Below, one piece after another: positions 25,567-34,299 of a stretch of 37,076 nucleotides of DNA. The position numbers and the translations under genes were made by a program. The notes under the pieces were generated by a model. The model saw only the letters and a list, made by a program, of their open reading frames with translations. It made no database searches and had not been told where the DNA came from. Source of the DNA: Pseudobdellovibrionaceae bacterium (GTDB lineage: Bacteria > Bdellovibrionota > FAC87 > UBA2466); NCBI GenBank assembly GCA_023250715.1, contig JAHFAF010000014.1:1-37076 (forward strand), in the 5' to 3' direction. Position 1 is the first letter of the stretch. Each line of letters starts with the position of its first letter.

Positions 25567-25822
25567 AGCCCATTTGATTACCGATCTGATTAAGAAAGTC
25601 GAAGCAATCGCGTCCGAAAACGGAGTTAAAAAAGTGACCAAAATCAAAGTGAAGTTAGGGGCACTCTCACATTTTACCCCCGAACACTTTCAGGAACATT
25701 TTGATTTTGCCTCTCCCGGGACTTTGGCAGCTGGCGCAGCCCTTGAGATGACTCTTTCGCCAGACATGGAAGATCCCGAAGCACAAAACGTTTACTTGGA
25801 AAGTATCGAGGTAGAAGAGTAA
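25559..25822 (+). CDS. hypA: HypA-like nickel metallochaperone lacking the zinc-binding domain
   Basis: This 87-residue protein keeps the HypA N-terminus (MHE, whose His2 binds nickel) and the usual opening fold through KVKLGALSHFTPEHFQEHF. It also has the usual C-terminal strand (NVYLESIEVEE). Ordinary HypA proteins are about 110-120 residues with a zinc loop of two CxxC pairs between these parts. Here that segment is replaced by a short acidic stretch (SPDMEDPEAQN) and the protein has no cysteine at all. The gene overlaps the protease gene by 8 nt and abuts hypF, and the frame is intact. hypB, the usual partner, is not in the window. Confidence 0.88.
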   Translation: MHEAHLITDLIKKVEAIASENGVKKVTKIKVKLGALSHFTPEHFQEHFDFASPGTLAAGAALEMTLSPDMEDPEAQNVYLESIEVEE

Positions 25823-28024
25823 ATGCAGCGACGACGGCTGGAAATCTCCGGTGACGTACAGGGTCGCGGCTTTCGCCCGTTATTTTATCGGCTAGCGAAA
25901 AGACATGCCCTTTCGGGTTGGGTAAAGAACGCCCAACATCAAGTGCTCGTCGAAGTGCAGGGGGAAATCAATTCGCTCGAGAACTTTGAAATGCAAGCCC
26001 GTGAGCTCTTTTCTCAAGGCGCTGAAATTACTTCCTCCCCTCGCCCGGTAGAGGCTTCGACAAATGCTTTTTCGATTACTTCATCGGAAACGGGCTTTTC
26101 TCGAATTGGGGATCTGCCCGTAGATATTGCCACCTGCCCCGAGTGCCTAGATGAACTGAACGACCCGGCGAATCGCAGGTTCCATTACCCATTTATCAAC
26201 TGTGCAGCGTGCGGGCCTAGATATTCGATCACCGAAGCGATGCCCTACGATCGGGTGCGAACTTCCATGAGTGACTTTCCCTTGTGCTCGAGTTGCCTGT
26301 CCGAGTATGAAAATGAGAGCGATCGCCGTTTTCACGCCGAGACAATCTCCTGTTGGGACTGTGGTCCTACACTTGAGTTATGGGACAAAGAAAGTTGCAG
26401 CTTGAGTAAGAAAGCGGGAGCCTTGACTCAAGCTGTAGAGTTGCTCGAGGCCGGCAAGATCATTGCCGTAAAGGGCGTGGGGGGCTTTCACCTTATGGTG
26501 GACCCAGAGAATAGAGCCTCAGTGGAAAACCTCAGACAAAGAAAAACACGACCGCACAAGCCGTTCGCTGTTCTCTTTCCCAACCTGAGTTCGTTAATGG
26601 AAGTCACTCACGCTTCAGACGATGAAAAAAGAGAACTCTTATCTTCGGCCGCCCCGATCGTCCTATTGAATGCCAAGTCCGAGGGAAAACTCGCCTCAGC
26701 CATGGTGCCCGGCGGAAATTTGATCGGAGCTTTTCTTCCCTCTAATTCCCTTCACCATTTGCTTTGCGCCAGATTTTCTCGCCCCCTCATCGCCACGAGC
26801 GCAAATCGAAAGGGAGAGCCACTGTGTTTTGATGAGCGGAGCGCGGTGAAGCAATTGAATGGAATTGCTGATTACTTTTTGGTTCATAATCGATCCATTC
26901 TTCGTCCTGTAGATGATTCCATCTTGCGCTGGATGGGAAGCCATCGGACACTTTTGCGAAGAGCACGCGGCTATTCATCCCGAATTTCAAATCTCGAAAG
27001 CAAGGAAGCGCACTTTGGAGCCGGGAGTTTTCTAAAAAATACCTGCGCCTGGACAGAAAAAGGCTCTCTTTTCTTGAGTCCGCATTTAGGCGACATGGAG
27101 CATCCTGAGACCCATCGACTTTGGAACAGACGCTACGAAGAAACATTCAACGGTGAGGAGAACACAGTAGTACTCGATCTTCACCCCGATTATCCCGGTC
27201 ATTCTCTTAAAAATAAACAGATTCGAGTCCAGCATCACAAGGCCCATGTCCTATCGGGTATGGTCGACCAACGCCTCTCGCCGCCTTTTTTAGGAGTAGC
27301 ATGGGACGGTTCCGGGCTCGGCGATGATGGCAAGCTCTGGGGCGGTGAATTTTTTGAAGTGGAGCGAGGAAACATAGATCGAGTTGCAAGCTTTCGACCT
27401 TTTCCGCTTTTAGGGGGCGAAAGAGCAGTGCGCGATCCCCGTAGAGTGGCTCTTAGTCTTTTATGGGAATCGGAAGTTCCTTCCCCGCAACTTGAATACT
27501 CTGAACGAGAATTAGATGTACTGCGGGGAATGTTTGATAAACAAATTCAGAGCCCTCTCTGTAGCAGTGTCGGAAGAATATTCGATGGTCTGGCGGCAAT
27601 TACGGGGATCTCTCTGCAAAATTCGTTTGAAGGGCATGCGGCGAGCTTGGTCGAAGCAAAAGGTTCTCGCTGGCACGAGCAGGAGGAGCCCTATGTTTTT
27701 CTTCAAGAAGAACAACTTTTGGATTGGCGCCCCATGATTCGCGAGATCTCGCGCGAAGTGATCCATGGGATTGCGATAGAAAGAATCTGCTATCGCTTTC
27801 ACTTGACCCTAGCCGACATGATCGTGGCGATAGCCCGCCAGCATAACCAAAGAAGAGTCCTTCTCACGGGCGGCTGTTTTCAAAACGCAGTACTCACCCG
27901 ATTGGCAGTGCAGCGGCTGGAAGAAAATGGGATCACCCCTTACTGGCATAGCGAAATCCCGCCCAACGACGGTGGGCTTTCCGTAGGTCAGGTCATAGCG
28001 GGACTGGAGGGACTATGTGTCTAG
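25823..28024 (+). CDS. hypF: Carbamoyltransferase HypF, cyanide-ligand synthesis
   Basis: At 733 residues this is a full-length HypF. An acylphosphatase domain (DVQGRGFRP, residues ~1-90) is followed by paired zinc fingers (CPECLDE, CAACGP, CSSCLSE and CWDCGP, ~115-185). Then come a YrdC-like domain (GKIIAVKGVGGFHLM and KTRPHKPFAVLFPN, ~205-385) and a Kae1-like carbamoyltransferase domain (VQHHKAHVLSG, ~470). HypF carbamoylates the C-terminal cysteine of HypE using carbamoyl phosphate and ATP, the first step of the Fe-CN ligands. The start directly follows the hypA stop, and the end overlaps hypC by 10 nt. Confidence 0.95.
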   Translation: MQRRRLEISGDVQGRGFRPLFYRLAKRHALSGWVKNAQHQVLVEVQGEINSLENFEMQARELFSQGAEITSSPRPVEASTNAFSITSSETGFSRIGDLPVDIATCPECLDELNDPANRRFHYPFINCAACGPRYSITEAMPYDRVRTSMSDFPLCSSCLSEYENESDRRFHAETISCWDCGPTLELWDKESCSLSKKAGALTQAVELLEAGKIIAVKGVGGFHLMVDPENRASVENLRQRKTRPHKPFAVLFPNLSSLMEVTHASDDEKRELLSSAAPIVLLNAKSEGKLASAMVPGGNLIGAFLPSNSLHHLLCARFSRPLIATSANRKGEPLCFDERSAVKQLNGIADYFLVHNRSILRPVDDSILRWMGSHRTLLRRARGYSSRISNLESKEAHFGAGSFLKNTCAWTEKGSLFLSPHLGDMEHPETHRLWNRRYEETFNGEENTVVLDLHPDYPGHSLKNKQIRVQHHKAHVLSGMVDQRLSPPFLGVAWDGSGLGDDGKLWGGEFFEVERGNIDRVASFRPFPLLGGERAVRDPRRVALSLLWESEVPSPQLEYSERELDVLRGMFDKQIQSPLCSSVGRIFDGLAAITGISLQNSFEGHAASLVEAKGSRWHEQEEPYVFLQEEQLLDWRPMIREISREVIHGIAIERICYRFHLTLADMIVAIARQHNQRRVLLTGGCFQNAVLTRLAVQRLEENGITPYWHSEIPPNDGGLSVGQVIAGLEGLCV

Positions 28025-28242
28025 CAATTCCTGGAAAAATCTTAAATCTCGACGACAATGCTCCCCCGTTCCGCGTGGGAAAAGTGGAGTTTGGCGAATT
28101 GGTTAAGGAGATCAATTTGTCTTTCGTTCCTGAGGCAAAAATCGGGGATTACATCATTGCCCACGTTGGCGTTGCGATTCAGCTTATCGATCAGGGGGAA
28201 GCCCGGCGCACCTTACAGCTCATCGAAGAGGCGATGAAGTGA
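28015..28242 (+). CDS. hypC: Hydrogenase assembly chaperone HypC
   Basis: This 75-residue protein begins [10 protein letters not shown], with the essential N-terminal Cys2, and contains [13 protein letters not shown], the second family motif. HypC carries the Fe(CN)2CO unit with HypD and delivers it to the hydrogenase large subunit. It overlaps hypF (10 nt) and hypD (4 nt), so its level is tied to theirs. It is a normal-length, complete member. Confidence 0.95.
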   Translation: MCLAIPGKILNLDDNAPPFRVGKVEFGELVKEINLSFVPEAKIGDYIIAHVGVAIQLIDQGEARRTLQLIEEAMK

Positions 28243-29339
28243 AATACGTCGACGAATTTCGAGACAAAGATCGTGTAGCAGGTTTAGCTTCCACCATCGC
28301 GAGAGAGGCTCGACACCCCTGGCGCCTCATGGAAGTCTGCGGCGGGCAGACGCACTCCATTATGAAATATGGGATTGGGGAACTACTTCCCGAGAACGTG
28401 GAACTTTTGCACGGTCCTGGTTGTCCCGTTTGCGTTACTCCCATTGCCTGGATAGACAAGGCGATTGAGATTGGACAGTTACCAAACACCATTCTCGCTT
28501 CCTTCGGGGATATGTTGCGGGTTCCCGGCTCCCGCACGGATCTTTTGCAAGCAAAGGCGAAGGGGGGCGATATTCGTATCGTCTATTCTCCCTTGGATGT
28601 TTTAGCGATTGCGCAAAGTAATCCTGATATCGAAGTAGTTTTTTTCAGCGTGGGGTTTGAAACCACGGCACCCGCGACAGCAGCCCTTTTACTCCAAGCC
28701 AAATTAAAGAAAATTCCCAACCTTTCCTTGCTGGTTTGCCACGTGCTTGTCCCTCCCGCACTGAGAGCTTTATTGGATTCCGCGGATTGCCGCGTGGATG
28801 GATTCTTAGCGGCGGGCCATGTTTGTACCGTCATGGGCTATGAAGAGTATCTGCCGATTGCGGCCCGCTACCAGGTTCCCATTGTGGTCACGGGGTTTGA
28901 ACCGGTGGATATTTTGGAAGGAATTTTATCTTGTGTTCGGCAATTGGAAACTGGACGCTTTGAGGTAGAAAACCAGTATGCCCGAGCCGTACGCAAAGAG
29001 GGAAACACCCACGCTCTTTCATTAATGAAGGAGGTCTTTCAGTCCACAAACCGCTCGTGGCGGGGCATGGGCGAAATTGCGGAAAGTGGTCTTTCTCTGC
29101 AACCGGCCTACGCAATGTTCGATGCGGAAAAGCGATTCGGGCCCGTCTTGCCTTTTGACGAAGTCTCCTCGGGCTGTATCAGCGGTCTTGTTTTACAGGG
29201 AGTAAAAAAGCCGCCCGAATGCCAGGAGTTCGGGAAAAAGTGTCGCCCCGAAAATCCCCTTGGAGCGCCCATGGTTTCGACAGAAGGGGCTTGTTCCGCC
29301 TATTTCCGCTATCAAAAAAGAGAGAGTCTCCATGGATGA
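28239..29339 (+). CDS. hypD: Hydrogenase formation protein HypD
   Basis: This 366-residue iron-sulfur scaffold for building Fe(CN)2CO has its functional cysteines in place: CGGQTH near residue 34, [10 protein letters not shown] near 64 and GHVCTVMG near 190. The C-terminal [4Fe-4S] ligands lie in [21 protein letters not shown] and EGACSAYF. It starts at a GTG (GTGA overlap with the hypC stop) with GAGG about 7 nt upstream. The end overlaps hypE by 8 nt. Confidence 0.95.
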   Translation: MKYVDEFRDKDRVAGLASTIAREARHPWRLMEVCGGQTHSIMKYGIGELLPENVELLHGPGCPVCVTPIAWIDKAIEIGQLPNTILASFGDMLRVPGSRTDLLQAKAKGGDIRIVYSPLDVLAIAQSNPDIEVVFFSVGFETTAPATAALLLQAKLKKIPNLSLLVCHVLVPPALRALLDSADCRVDGFLAAGHVCTVMGYEEYLPIAARYQVPIVVTGFEPVDILEGILSCVRQLETGRFEVENQYARAVRKEGNTHALSLMKEVFQSTNRSWRGMGEIAESGLSLQPAYAMFDAEKRFGPVLPFDEVSSGCISGLVLQGVKKPPECQEFGKKCRPENPLGAPMVSTEGACSAYFRYQKRESLHG

Positions 29340-30369
29340 ATTTCTCTGTCCCCTCCCTTTTGGTTCCCCCTCTCACATCGTCATGGGGCACGGTGCGGGC
29401 GGGCGAATGACACAAACTCTTATTCGAGAGATTTTTTTGAGAGCCCTTGGAAACCCGAACGAAGAAGGACATGACTCCGAGGTATTTTCTCCAGAATCCT
29501 CTCGCCTTGCCATTACGACGGATGGGTTTGTGGTGCGGCCATTGTTCTTTCCAGGTGGGGACATCGGTTCCTTGGCTGTTTTCGGAACGATAAACGACTT
29601 AGCCATGAGCGGAGCAGTGCCTCGTCACCTTACCGCGAGTTTTATTCTCGAAGAGGGACTTCCCCTAGAGACTTTGAGCAAAATTGTTTTTTCGATGAAG
29701 CGCGCGCTTGAAACGACGGGCGCACGTCTCATCGCCGGAGACACTAAGGTGGTCGAGAAAGGAAAAGGAGATGGGTTATATCTTTCCATGAGCGGTGTCG
29801 GCGAGATTCATCATTCTTTAAAAATCGCAGCGAGCTCAATTCAGGCGCGGGATTGCATTTTGATTACGGGGGATGTGGGACGCCATGGAATTGCCGTGAT
29901 GAACGCACGTGAGAAACTTTTTCCTGAGACTGAAATCCTTTCAGATTGCGCAGCCCTCTCGGCACCTGTTCAAGCCCTCATTCAAGCGGGCGTTGAGGTA
30001 CATTGCTTGAGAGATCTCACTCGGGGGGGATTAGCCACAGCACTTGTGGAACTGGCGGAGGCGAGCGGATATGAGTTCGCGATTGAGGAAGAAAGGATAG
30101 TAGTCGCCTCCCAGGTCCGTTCGGCTTGCGAACTCTTAGGCCTCGATCCCTGTTATGTCGCGAATGAAGGGCGCTTTATCGCTATCCTTCCCGAGCAACA
30201 AGCGGAGCAGGCTCTTTGGACTCTAAGAGAATTCGAAGTCACTCGTGGGGCGACAGTCATCGGCCGCGTGCAAAATCGTCGTACCCATTCTGTGGTGCTA
30301 AAAACCGCCTATGGAACCGAGAGAATGTTGGATCGCCTAAGCGGCGATATGCTGCCTCGGATTTGTTAA
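29332..30369 (+). CDS. hypE: Hydrogenase maturation protein HypE, carbamoyl dehydratase
   Basis: I chose the ATG at 29332 (MDEFLCPLP, 345 residues) over the upstream frame extension because the extension lies wholly inside hypD and the family normally starts near [10 protein letters not shown]. HypE is a PurM-like ATP-dependent enzyme that dehydrates the thiocarboxamide made by HypF to a thiocyanate and donates CN to HypC-HypD. The required C-terminal cysteine is present as the last residue of PRIC. The gene ends the operon; its stop lies 4 nt from the stop of the convergent fhs gene, with no room for a terminator between them. Confidence 0.95.
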   Translation: MDEFLCPLPFGSPSHIVMGHGAGGRMTQTLIREIFLRALGNPNEEGHDSEVFSPESSRLAITTDGFVVRPLFFPGGDIGSLAVFGTINDLAMSGAVPRHLTASFILEEGLPLETLSKIVFSMKRALETTGARLIAGDTKVVEKGKGDGLYLSMSGVGEIHHSLKIAASSIQARDCILITGDVGRHGIAVMNAREKLFPETEILSDCAALSAPVQALIQAGVEVHCLRDLTRGGLATALVELAEASGYEFAIEEERIVVASQVRSACELLGLDPCYVANEGRFIAILPEQQAEQALWTLREFEVTRGATVIGRVQNRRTHSVVLKTAYGTERMLDRLSGDMLPRIC

Positions 30370-30373
30370 TCCT

Positions 30374-32038
30374 TTACTTCAGCCCGAGTATATTTCCGTT
30401 TTCGTCCACCGAAATATTCCAGGCTGATGGGTTTGGCGGAAGGCCTGGCATCGTTAGAATCGTCCCACTCAATGCATAGAGGAAACCCGCCCCGGCGTAC
30501 GGTCCAATTTCTCGAATGGGAAAGATGAAATCTCTTGGACGTCCCAGAAGCTCCGGATCATGTGAAAATGAATATTGTGTCTTCGCAATACATACCGGCA
30601 AACTTCCCATTCCTAACCGAGTAAGCTCCGCCACCTGCTCCTGGGCTTTTGAGCTCAGTTCAATTCCTCTTGCCCCGTAAATTTTTACCGCCAATTTATT
30701 GAGTTTTTCTTCGATGATATCTTCGAGGTCGTAGAGGGCTCTTGCGACACTTTTCTTTTCACTGGCCTTTGCCACTGCCTCCGCCAGCGCCACGGAGCCA
30801 GCCCCACCCTCGGTAAAGCCTTTACACAGGGCAACGCCTTCGACACCGTTTTGCATTGCGATGTCACGAATAGCCTGAAGCTCTTCCTCGGTGTCGGTTG
30901 GAAATTGATTGATCGCTACCACGATCGGAACTCCAAACTGCTTCAGATTTTCAATGTGCCCGATAAGATTCACGGAGCCATTTTTCACGGCTTCTAAATC
31001 CGGCTCATTCAGATGGGCCATAAGATGCGCTGTCGAAGATTTCGTTCCGAATTTTCCGCTATGCCATTTTAGCGCGCGAACCGTGCAAACCAATACTTCG
31101 ACGTTTGGGCTCAACCCGGATTGGCGGCACTTGATATGAAAAAACTTCTCAGCTCCGCAATCCGATCCAAAACCGCTCTCGGTAACCACGTAGTCGACAA
31201 GGGTGAGAGCAAGACGATCGGCAACCACGGAACTATTCCCCTGTCCTATGTTAGCAAAAGGACCAGCATGCAAAAGCGCCGGCGTTCCCTCGATGGTTTG
31301 GACGAGATTTGGACGGAAAGCATCGCGCATGACTGCGGCAATGGCACCACTTGCGCGAATGTCCTTTGCGCTCACGGGCACGCCGTCGGGAGTTTTCCCC
31401 ACCTGGATTTTCTCGAGTCTTTGAATCAGATCTGGAAAGGATTTAGCCAGCGCAAGAATGGCCATGATTTCACTTGCCGCCGTGAGGTCGAACCCCGTTT
31501 CGCGGCGGGGCCCGTGGAAGCCTCCATCGAGTCCTACTTCGATATGGGAAAGTGCTTTATCACTGACATCCATGGCGCGTCGCCAGGAAATGGATCCCAT
31601 TTCTATCGGGGGAGTTAGCTTTCTTTTGACGTGATTATCGATCAAGGCGGCAAGAAGATTATTTGCCGCCGTCACCGCGTGAAGATCGCCCGTAAAATGT
31701 AAATTCAAATCCTCCAATGGAACCAACGATGCTTTTCCTCCCCCGGCTCCCCCACCCTTAACTCCAAATACGGGAGCCATCGAGGGCTGGCGTAAAGCCA
31801 CGATGGAGGAACGGCCCGTTTTCCACAGCCCCATCGACAAAGAAATCGAGGTCACTGTCTTTCCCTCGCCAAAGGGAGTGGGCGAGATGGCCGTGACATT
31901 GATATATTTTGCGCCTGCTCGAGGCGGAGGCAACCGAGACAAAAATTCTAGCGTGAATTTACCGCGGTGCCAGCCATACGGCTCCACAGCATCGGGGCCT
32001 AATCCAAGCTTACGAGTGAGCTCTTCAATACGAAGCAC
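30374..32038 (-). CDS. fhs: Formate-tetrahydrofolate ligase
   Basis: This 554-residue cytosolic enzyme makes 10-formyl-tetrahydrofolate from formate, THF and ATP. The phosphate-binding loop is PTPFGEGKTVT, followed by family stretches such as VFGVKGGGAGGG, LNLHFTGDLHAVTAANN and EPDLEAVKNGS. The GTG start at 32038 has AGG about 6 nt upstream and an in-frame TAA six codons before it. The protein therefore really begins only about 15 residues before EPYG, shorter at the N-terminus than many family members. TATAAC at 32053-32058 (minus strand) could be the -10. No other Wood-Ljungdahl gene is visible, so the likely role is general one-carbon metabolism or formate use. Confidence 0.95.
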   Translation of the reverse strand: MLRIEELTRKLGLGPDAVEPYGWHRGKFTLEFLSRLPPPRAGAKYINVTAISPTPFGEGKTVTSISLSMGLWKTGRSSIVALRQPSMAPVFGVKGGGAGGGKASLVPLEDLNLHFTGDLHAVTAANNLLAALIDNHVKRKLTPPIEMGSISWRRAMDVSDKALSHIEVGLDGGFHGPRRETGFDLTAASEIMAILALAKSFPDLIQRLEKIQVGKTPDGVPVSAKDIRASGAIAAVMRDAFRPNLVQTIEGTPALLHAGPFANIGQGNSSVVADRLALTLVDYVVTESGFGSDCGAEKFFHIKCRQSGLSPNVEVLVCTVRALKWHSGKFGTKSSTAHLMAHLNEPDLEAVKNGSVNLIGHIENLKQFGVPIVVAINQFPTDTEEELQAIRDIAMQNGVEGVALCKGFTEGGAGSVALAEAVAKASEKKSVARALYDLEDIIEEKLNKLAVKIYGARGIELSSKAQEQVAELTRLGMGSLPVCIAKTQYSFSHDPELLGRPRDFIFPIREIGPYAGAGFLYALSGTILTMPGLPPNPSAWNISVDENGNILGLK

Positions 32039-32185
32039 TGGAACCTGATTTCGTTATAATTTTTAGATTCACGGTAAGAGTATCTCAATTAGTTCCCTGG
32101 AAGTCAGCGCTTTAGGTGTTTACAGTTGCTAAGTGAAAGACCCTCCCTGACGCTTAGGCGTTTCTGGGCACGTTATGCTGAATGC

Positions 32186-32698
32186 ATGAAACACATATTT
32201 CTCTTTCACACCATTCTTTCATCAGCCACGATATTCGCTACGAACGGTTTACAATCCCATTTCGAGTGCAAAGCCCAAGGTGGCTCGGGCAATCGTCCTT
32301 ATTACTTGCAAGTGGTGGGGGACGGCACCTCTTTTAAGGACTACAGCCAAACCCCGAAGGGTCTTCTCGGGCAAAATCCGATGGGCTCGCTTGAAGAATG
32401 CCAGAGAGCCGTCGAAGCTTCAAACGCCGAGTTCGGCGTGATCTGTAGTCGCACCGGTTTGGATGGATGGAAACCCACAATTTACACGGGAACGGTTCCG
32501 GGACGACCCGACTTTGGTTATCTCGGCGGATCTTCCATCATGAAGTTCGAGGACTGTTTGAAGGCGACGAAGTATTCAAGCCAAGAAGGGGTCTGCTTCT
32601 GGGGAGGCTCCGAATGGTACGTGTCTCCCATCGACAAGGAGGGCGTGACGATGGGTCCGTATTCCTCAATCGATGAATGCGTTACTCACACTTTTTAG
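32186..32698 (+). CDS. Exported protein with cysteine-containing internal repeats
   Basis: The ATG at 32186 starts a signal peptide (MKHIFLFHTILSSATIFA), so I prefer it to the TTG at 32126; the product has 170 residues. The mature part repeats a unit with a (S/K)(L/F/I)(E/D)(E/D)C element and a GV.C....W element. The C-elements are SLEECQRA, KFEDCLKA and SIDECVTH; the second elements are FGVICSRTGLDGW and EGVCFWGGSEW. This makes two full units and one partial. Six cysteines fit disulphides outside the cytoplasm. I do not recognise a named family. It converges on the FliG-like gene with 5 nt between stops. Confidence 0.75.
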   Translation: MKHIFLFHTILSSATIFATNGLQSHFECKAQGGSGNRPYYLQVVGDGTSFKDYSQTPKGLLGQNPMGSLEECQRAVEASNAEFGVICSRTGLDGWKPTIYTGTVPGRPDFGYLGGSSIMKFEDCLKATKYSSQEGVCFWGGSEWYVSPIDKEGVTMGPYSSIDECVTHTF

Positions 32699-32703
32699 GG
32701 TAC

Positions 32704-34299
32704 CTAAGGGAGGTTTTCTCGGAATTTGGCGGTTAAGACTTGGCGGGCACTGACGATGGTTTCTTTGGCGGCGCCGCGGGAGCTGGTGATTTGCTGTTCG
32801 ACCAGCTCGCGGCGCTTTTGCGGCAACGCATTTAAGAAAACTTTCACTGCTTCTCCATCACATGAGACCATGGCCAAGCTCAAGAGTTCGTTGTCGACGT
32901 CGTTGAATACCTTTTCCGAGATCTCCACGCCCAGCTGAGCGGCATCCTCGAGCTTGAATTTCAACTTTTTCAATTGAGGCAGCATATCGGACTGGGTCTT
33001 CTCGAGAGTTTCGACAAGCTTATCCTGCTCCTTCGACTCGCCAACCACCTGGCCCCAAAAGGCGGAGTCTTCCGAACCAAGTGCAAAAAAATGATTGGGA
33101 AGATGCCGTATCGAGCTTCTCACCTGAGCTTCAATCGAAGCGATTTCCGAAAAGGCTGATGATTTCAAAGCGGGAACATGGGAGAGAATTTCCAGTTGCT
33201 TCTCTTTCGGGAAATTATCCAAAATAGTGGCTGCCTGCCCCGGCTTCATGAATCGAAGCATAAGGCATACTGTCTTCGAATCTTCGTGTTGAGCAAGCGC
33301 GGCGAGTTGCTCGTCCGTAAGATAGGTAAGAAAGCCGAAGAGTTGCTTGTCCTGCCAATTGCTCATCTCGACGAATTCCTCGAAATTCTTCTCATGCCAG
33401 AGAATGCGATCCCGTTTTACCTCTTCACTCACCCCAGCTTGCGCCTTTGGAATCCCCAAGCCGAGTCTCTCGAGAACACTCTCGAAAGCGGGCCCTTTGA
33501 GAAAGGAATAGATCTCCAAGCGATGCTCCGGAGCCAAGCGAGAGTAATATCCCCGAAAACAGTCCCCTCGAAGTACGATTTGGCTTAAAAGCATTTTTCG
33601 AGTCTCTTCACTCTCCTGGATCGAAAAGAAGTCTTTTATTTCATTCGAGCTCTCAGGAGGAGGAGTCGGTTTCGCGATTTCGGGAGCAGGTGAAACAGCG
33701 GCGGGAATCGTTAGAAACTGTTTAGAATTACCTCGGCGGATCATTAAGAACATCAAAAGACAGGCGCTTGCGAGCCAACCGAGCCATTGATTAGTGGGAA
33801 TTTCTCGTTCCCACCACTCAGGCTTCAGCATCGTAACTTCTGTCACTCGGACCGTGCCTAACTCGGAATAATTCGTATTAATGTAAGCACCCGCAAGCGC
33901 GCGGGCCTGATTCAAGACATTTTCGGGGAGTTTATCGTCGACTTGGATCTGGACACGAATTGCTTCCAAGGTAGGAGTTTCGACAAAACGATAGACCTGC
34001 CGTTCTTCTTTCGTAGGTGAGGTGCTTTTTACTTCCGGCTCCGGGACGAATCCTGCCGTCACTTCGGCGGCAGGCCGTCTAGTTACTTCGGCATTCGATC
34101 CGACCGTCGTTTCCGCTTCGAACATTTTCTTTGAGGAATGGGTACTGACTTCAACGTTTACCTGAACAAGATATTGATTCTTGCGAATGATACGAGAGAG
34201 ACTGCTCTCTAAGTCCGCCTTTACTTTGGTCTCAACGAGATAAGGATCCCCGCTCGTCGCAAAAGCTAGGGAAGAGAAGAGAAGGAAGAGCGCCTTCAT
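32704..34299 (-). CDS. Membrane protein joining a FliF C-terminal-like periplasmic part to a FliG-like cytoplasmic part
   Basis: The start at 34299 (ATGA overlap with the upstream stop, signal-like MKALFLLFSSLAFA) gives 531 residues. Residues ~20-165 resemble the last periplasmic region of flagellar FliF (VKADLESSL..., NQYLVQVNVEVS, VYRFVETPTLEAIRVQIQVD, VRVTEVTML). One transmembrane helix follows at ~172-188, and then a proline-rich linker. Residues ~310-380 resemble the FliG middle domain (SKTVCLMLRFMKPGQAATIL). Residues ~443-530 resemble FliG C (FKLEDAAQLGVEISEKVFND, ALPQKRRELV). The EHPQ and DDRSIQ motifs of canonical FliG are not kept. A membrane-anchored ring or rotor-like protein of a non-flagellar machine is my inference. 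No other flagellar gene is in the window. Confidence 0.7.
   Translation of the reverse strand: MKALFLLFSSLAFATSGDPYLVETKVKADLESSLSRIIRKNQYLVQVNVEVSTHSSKKMFEAETTVGSNAEVTRRPAAEVTAGFVPEPEVKSTSPTKEERQVYRFVETPTLEAIRVQIQVDDKLPENVLNQARALAGAYINTNYSELGTVRVTEVTMLKPEWWEREIPTNQWLGWLASACLLMFLMIRRGNSKQFLTIPAAVSPAPEIAKPTPPPESSNEIKDFFSIQESEETRKMLLSQIVLRGDCFRGYYSRLAPEHRLEIYSFLKGPAFESVLERLGLGIPKAQAGVSEEVKRDRILWHEKNFEEFVEMSNWQDKQLFGFLTYLTDEQLAALAQHEDSKTVCLMLRFMKPGQAATILDNFPKEKQLEILSHVPALKSSAFSEIASIEAQVRSSIRHLPNHFFALGSEDSAFWGQVVGESKEQDKLVETLEKTQSDMLPQLKKLKFKLEDAAQLGVEISEKVFNDVDNELLSLAMVSCDGEAVKVFLNALPQKRRELVEQQITSSRGAAKETIVSARQVLTAKFRENLP

Noticed and set aside
25144-25647. 167-residue minus-strand ORF
   Set aside because: It is antisense to the hydrogenase protease and hypA genes, which carry clear family motifs and start signals; this frame shows none.
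29260-29331. Longer N-terminus for HypE as given in the ORF track
   Set aside because: The extension lies entirely inside hypD, and HypE proteins begin close to the GHGAGGR motif; the ATG at 29332 gives the usual overlap.
31121-31618. 165-residue plus-strand ORF
   Set aside because: It is a shadow of the fhs gene on the opposite strand.
20605-32038. Complete Wood-Ljungdahl or formate-hydrogenlyase island
   Set aside because: Only fhs is present from the one-carbon pathway. The hydrogenase is of the soluble group 3b type, with no formate dehydrogenase or membrane subunits.
32704-34299. Ordinary flagellar FliG or FliF gene
   Set aside because: It has features of both in one chain, a signal-like N-terminus, changed FliG motifs and no other flagellar gene in the window.
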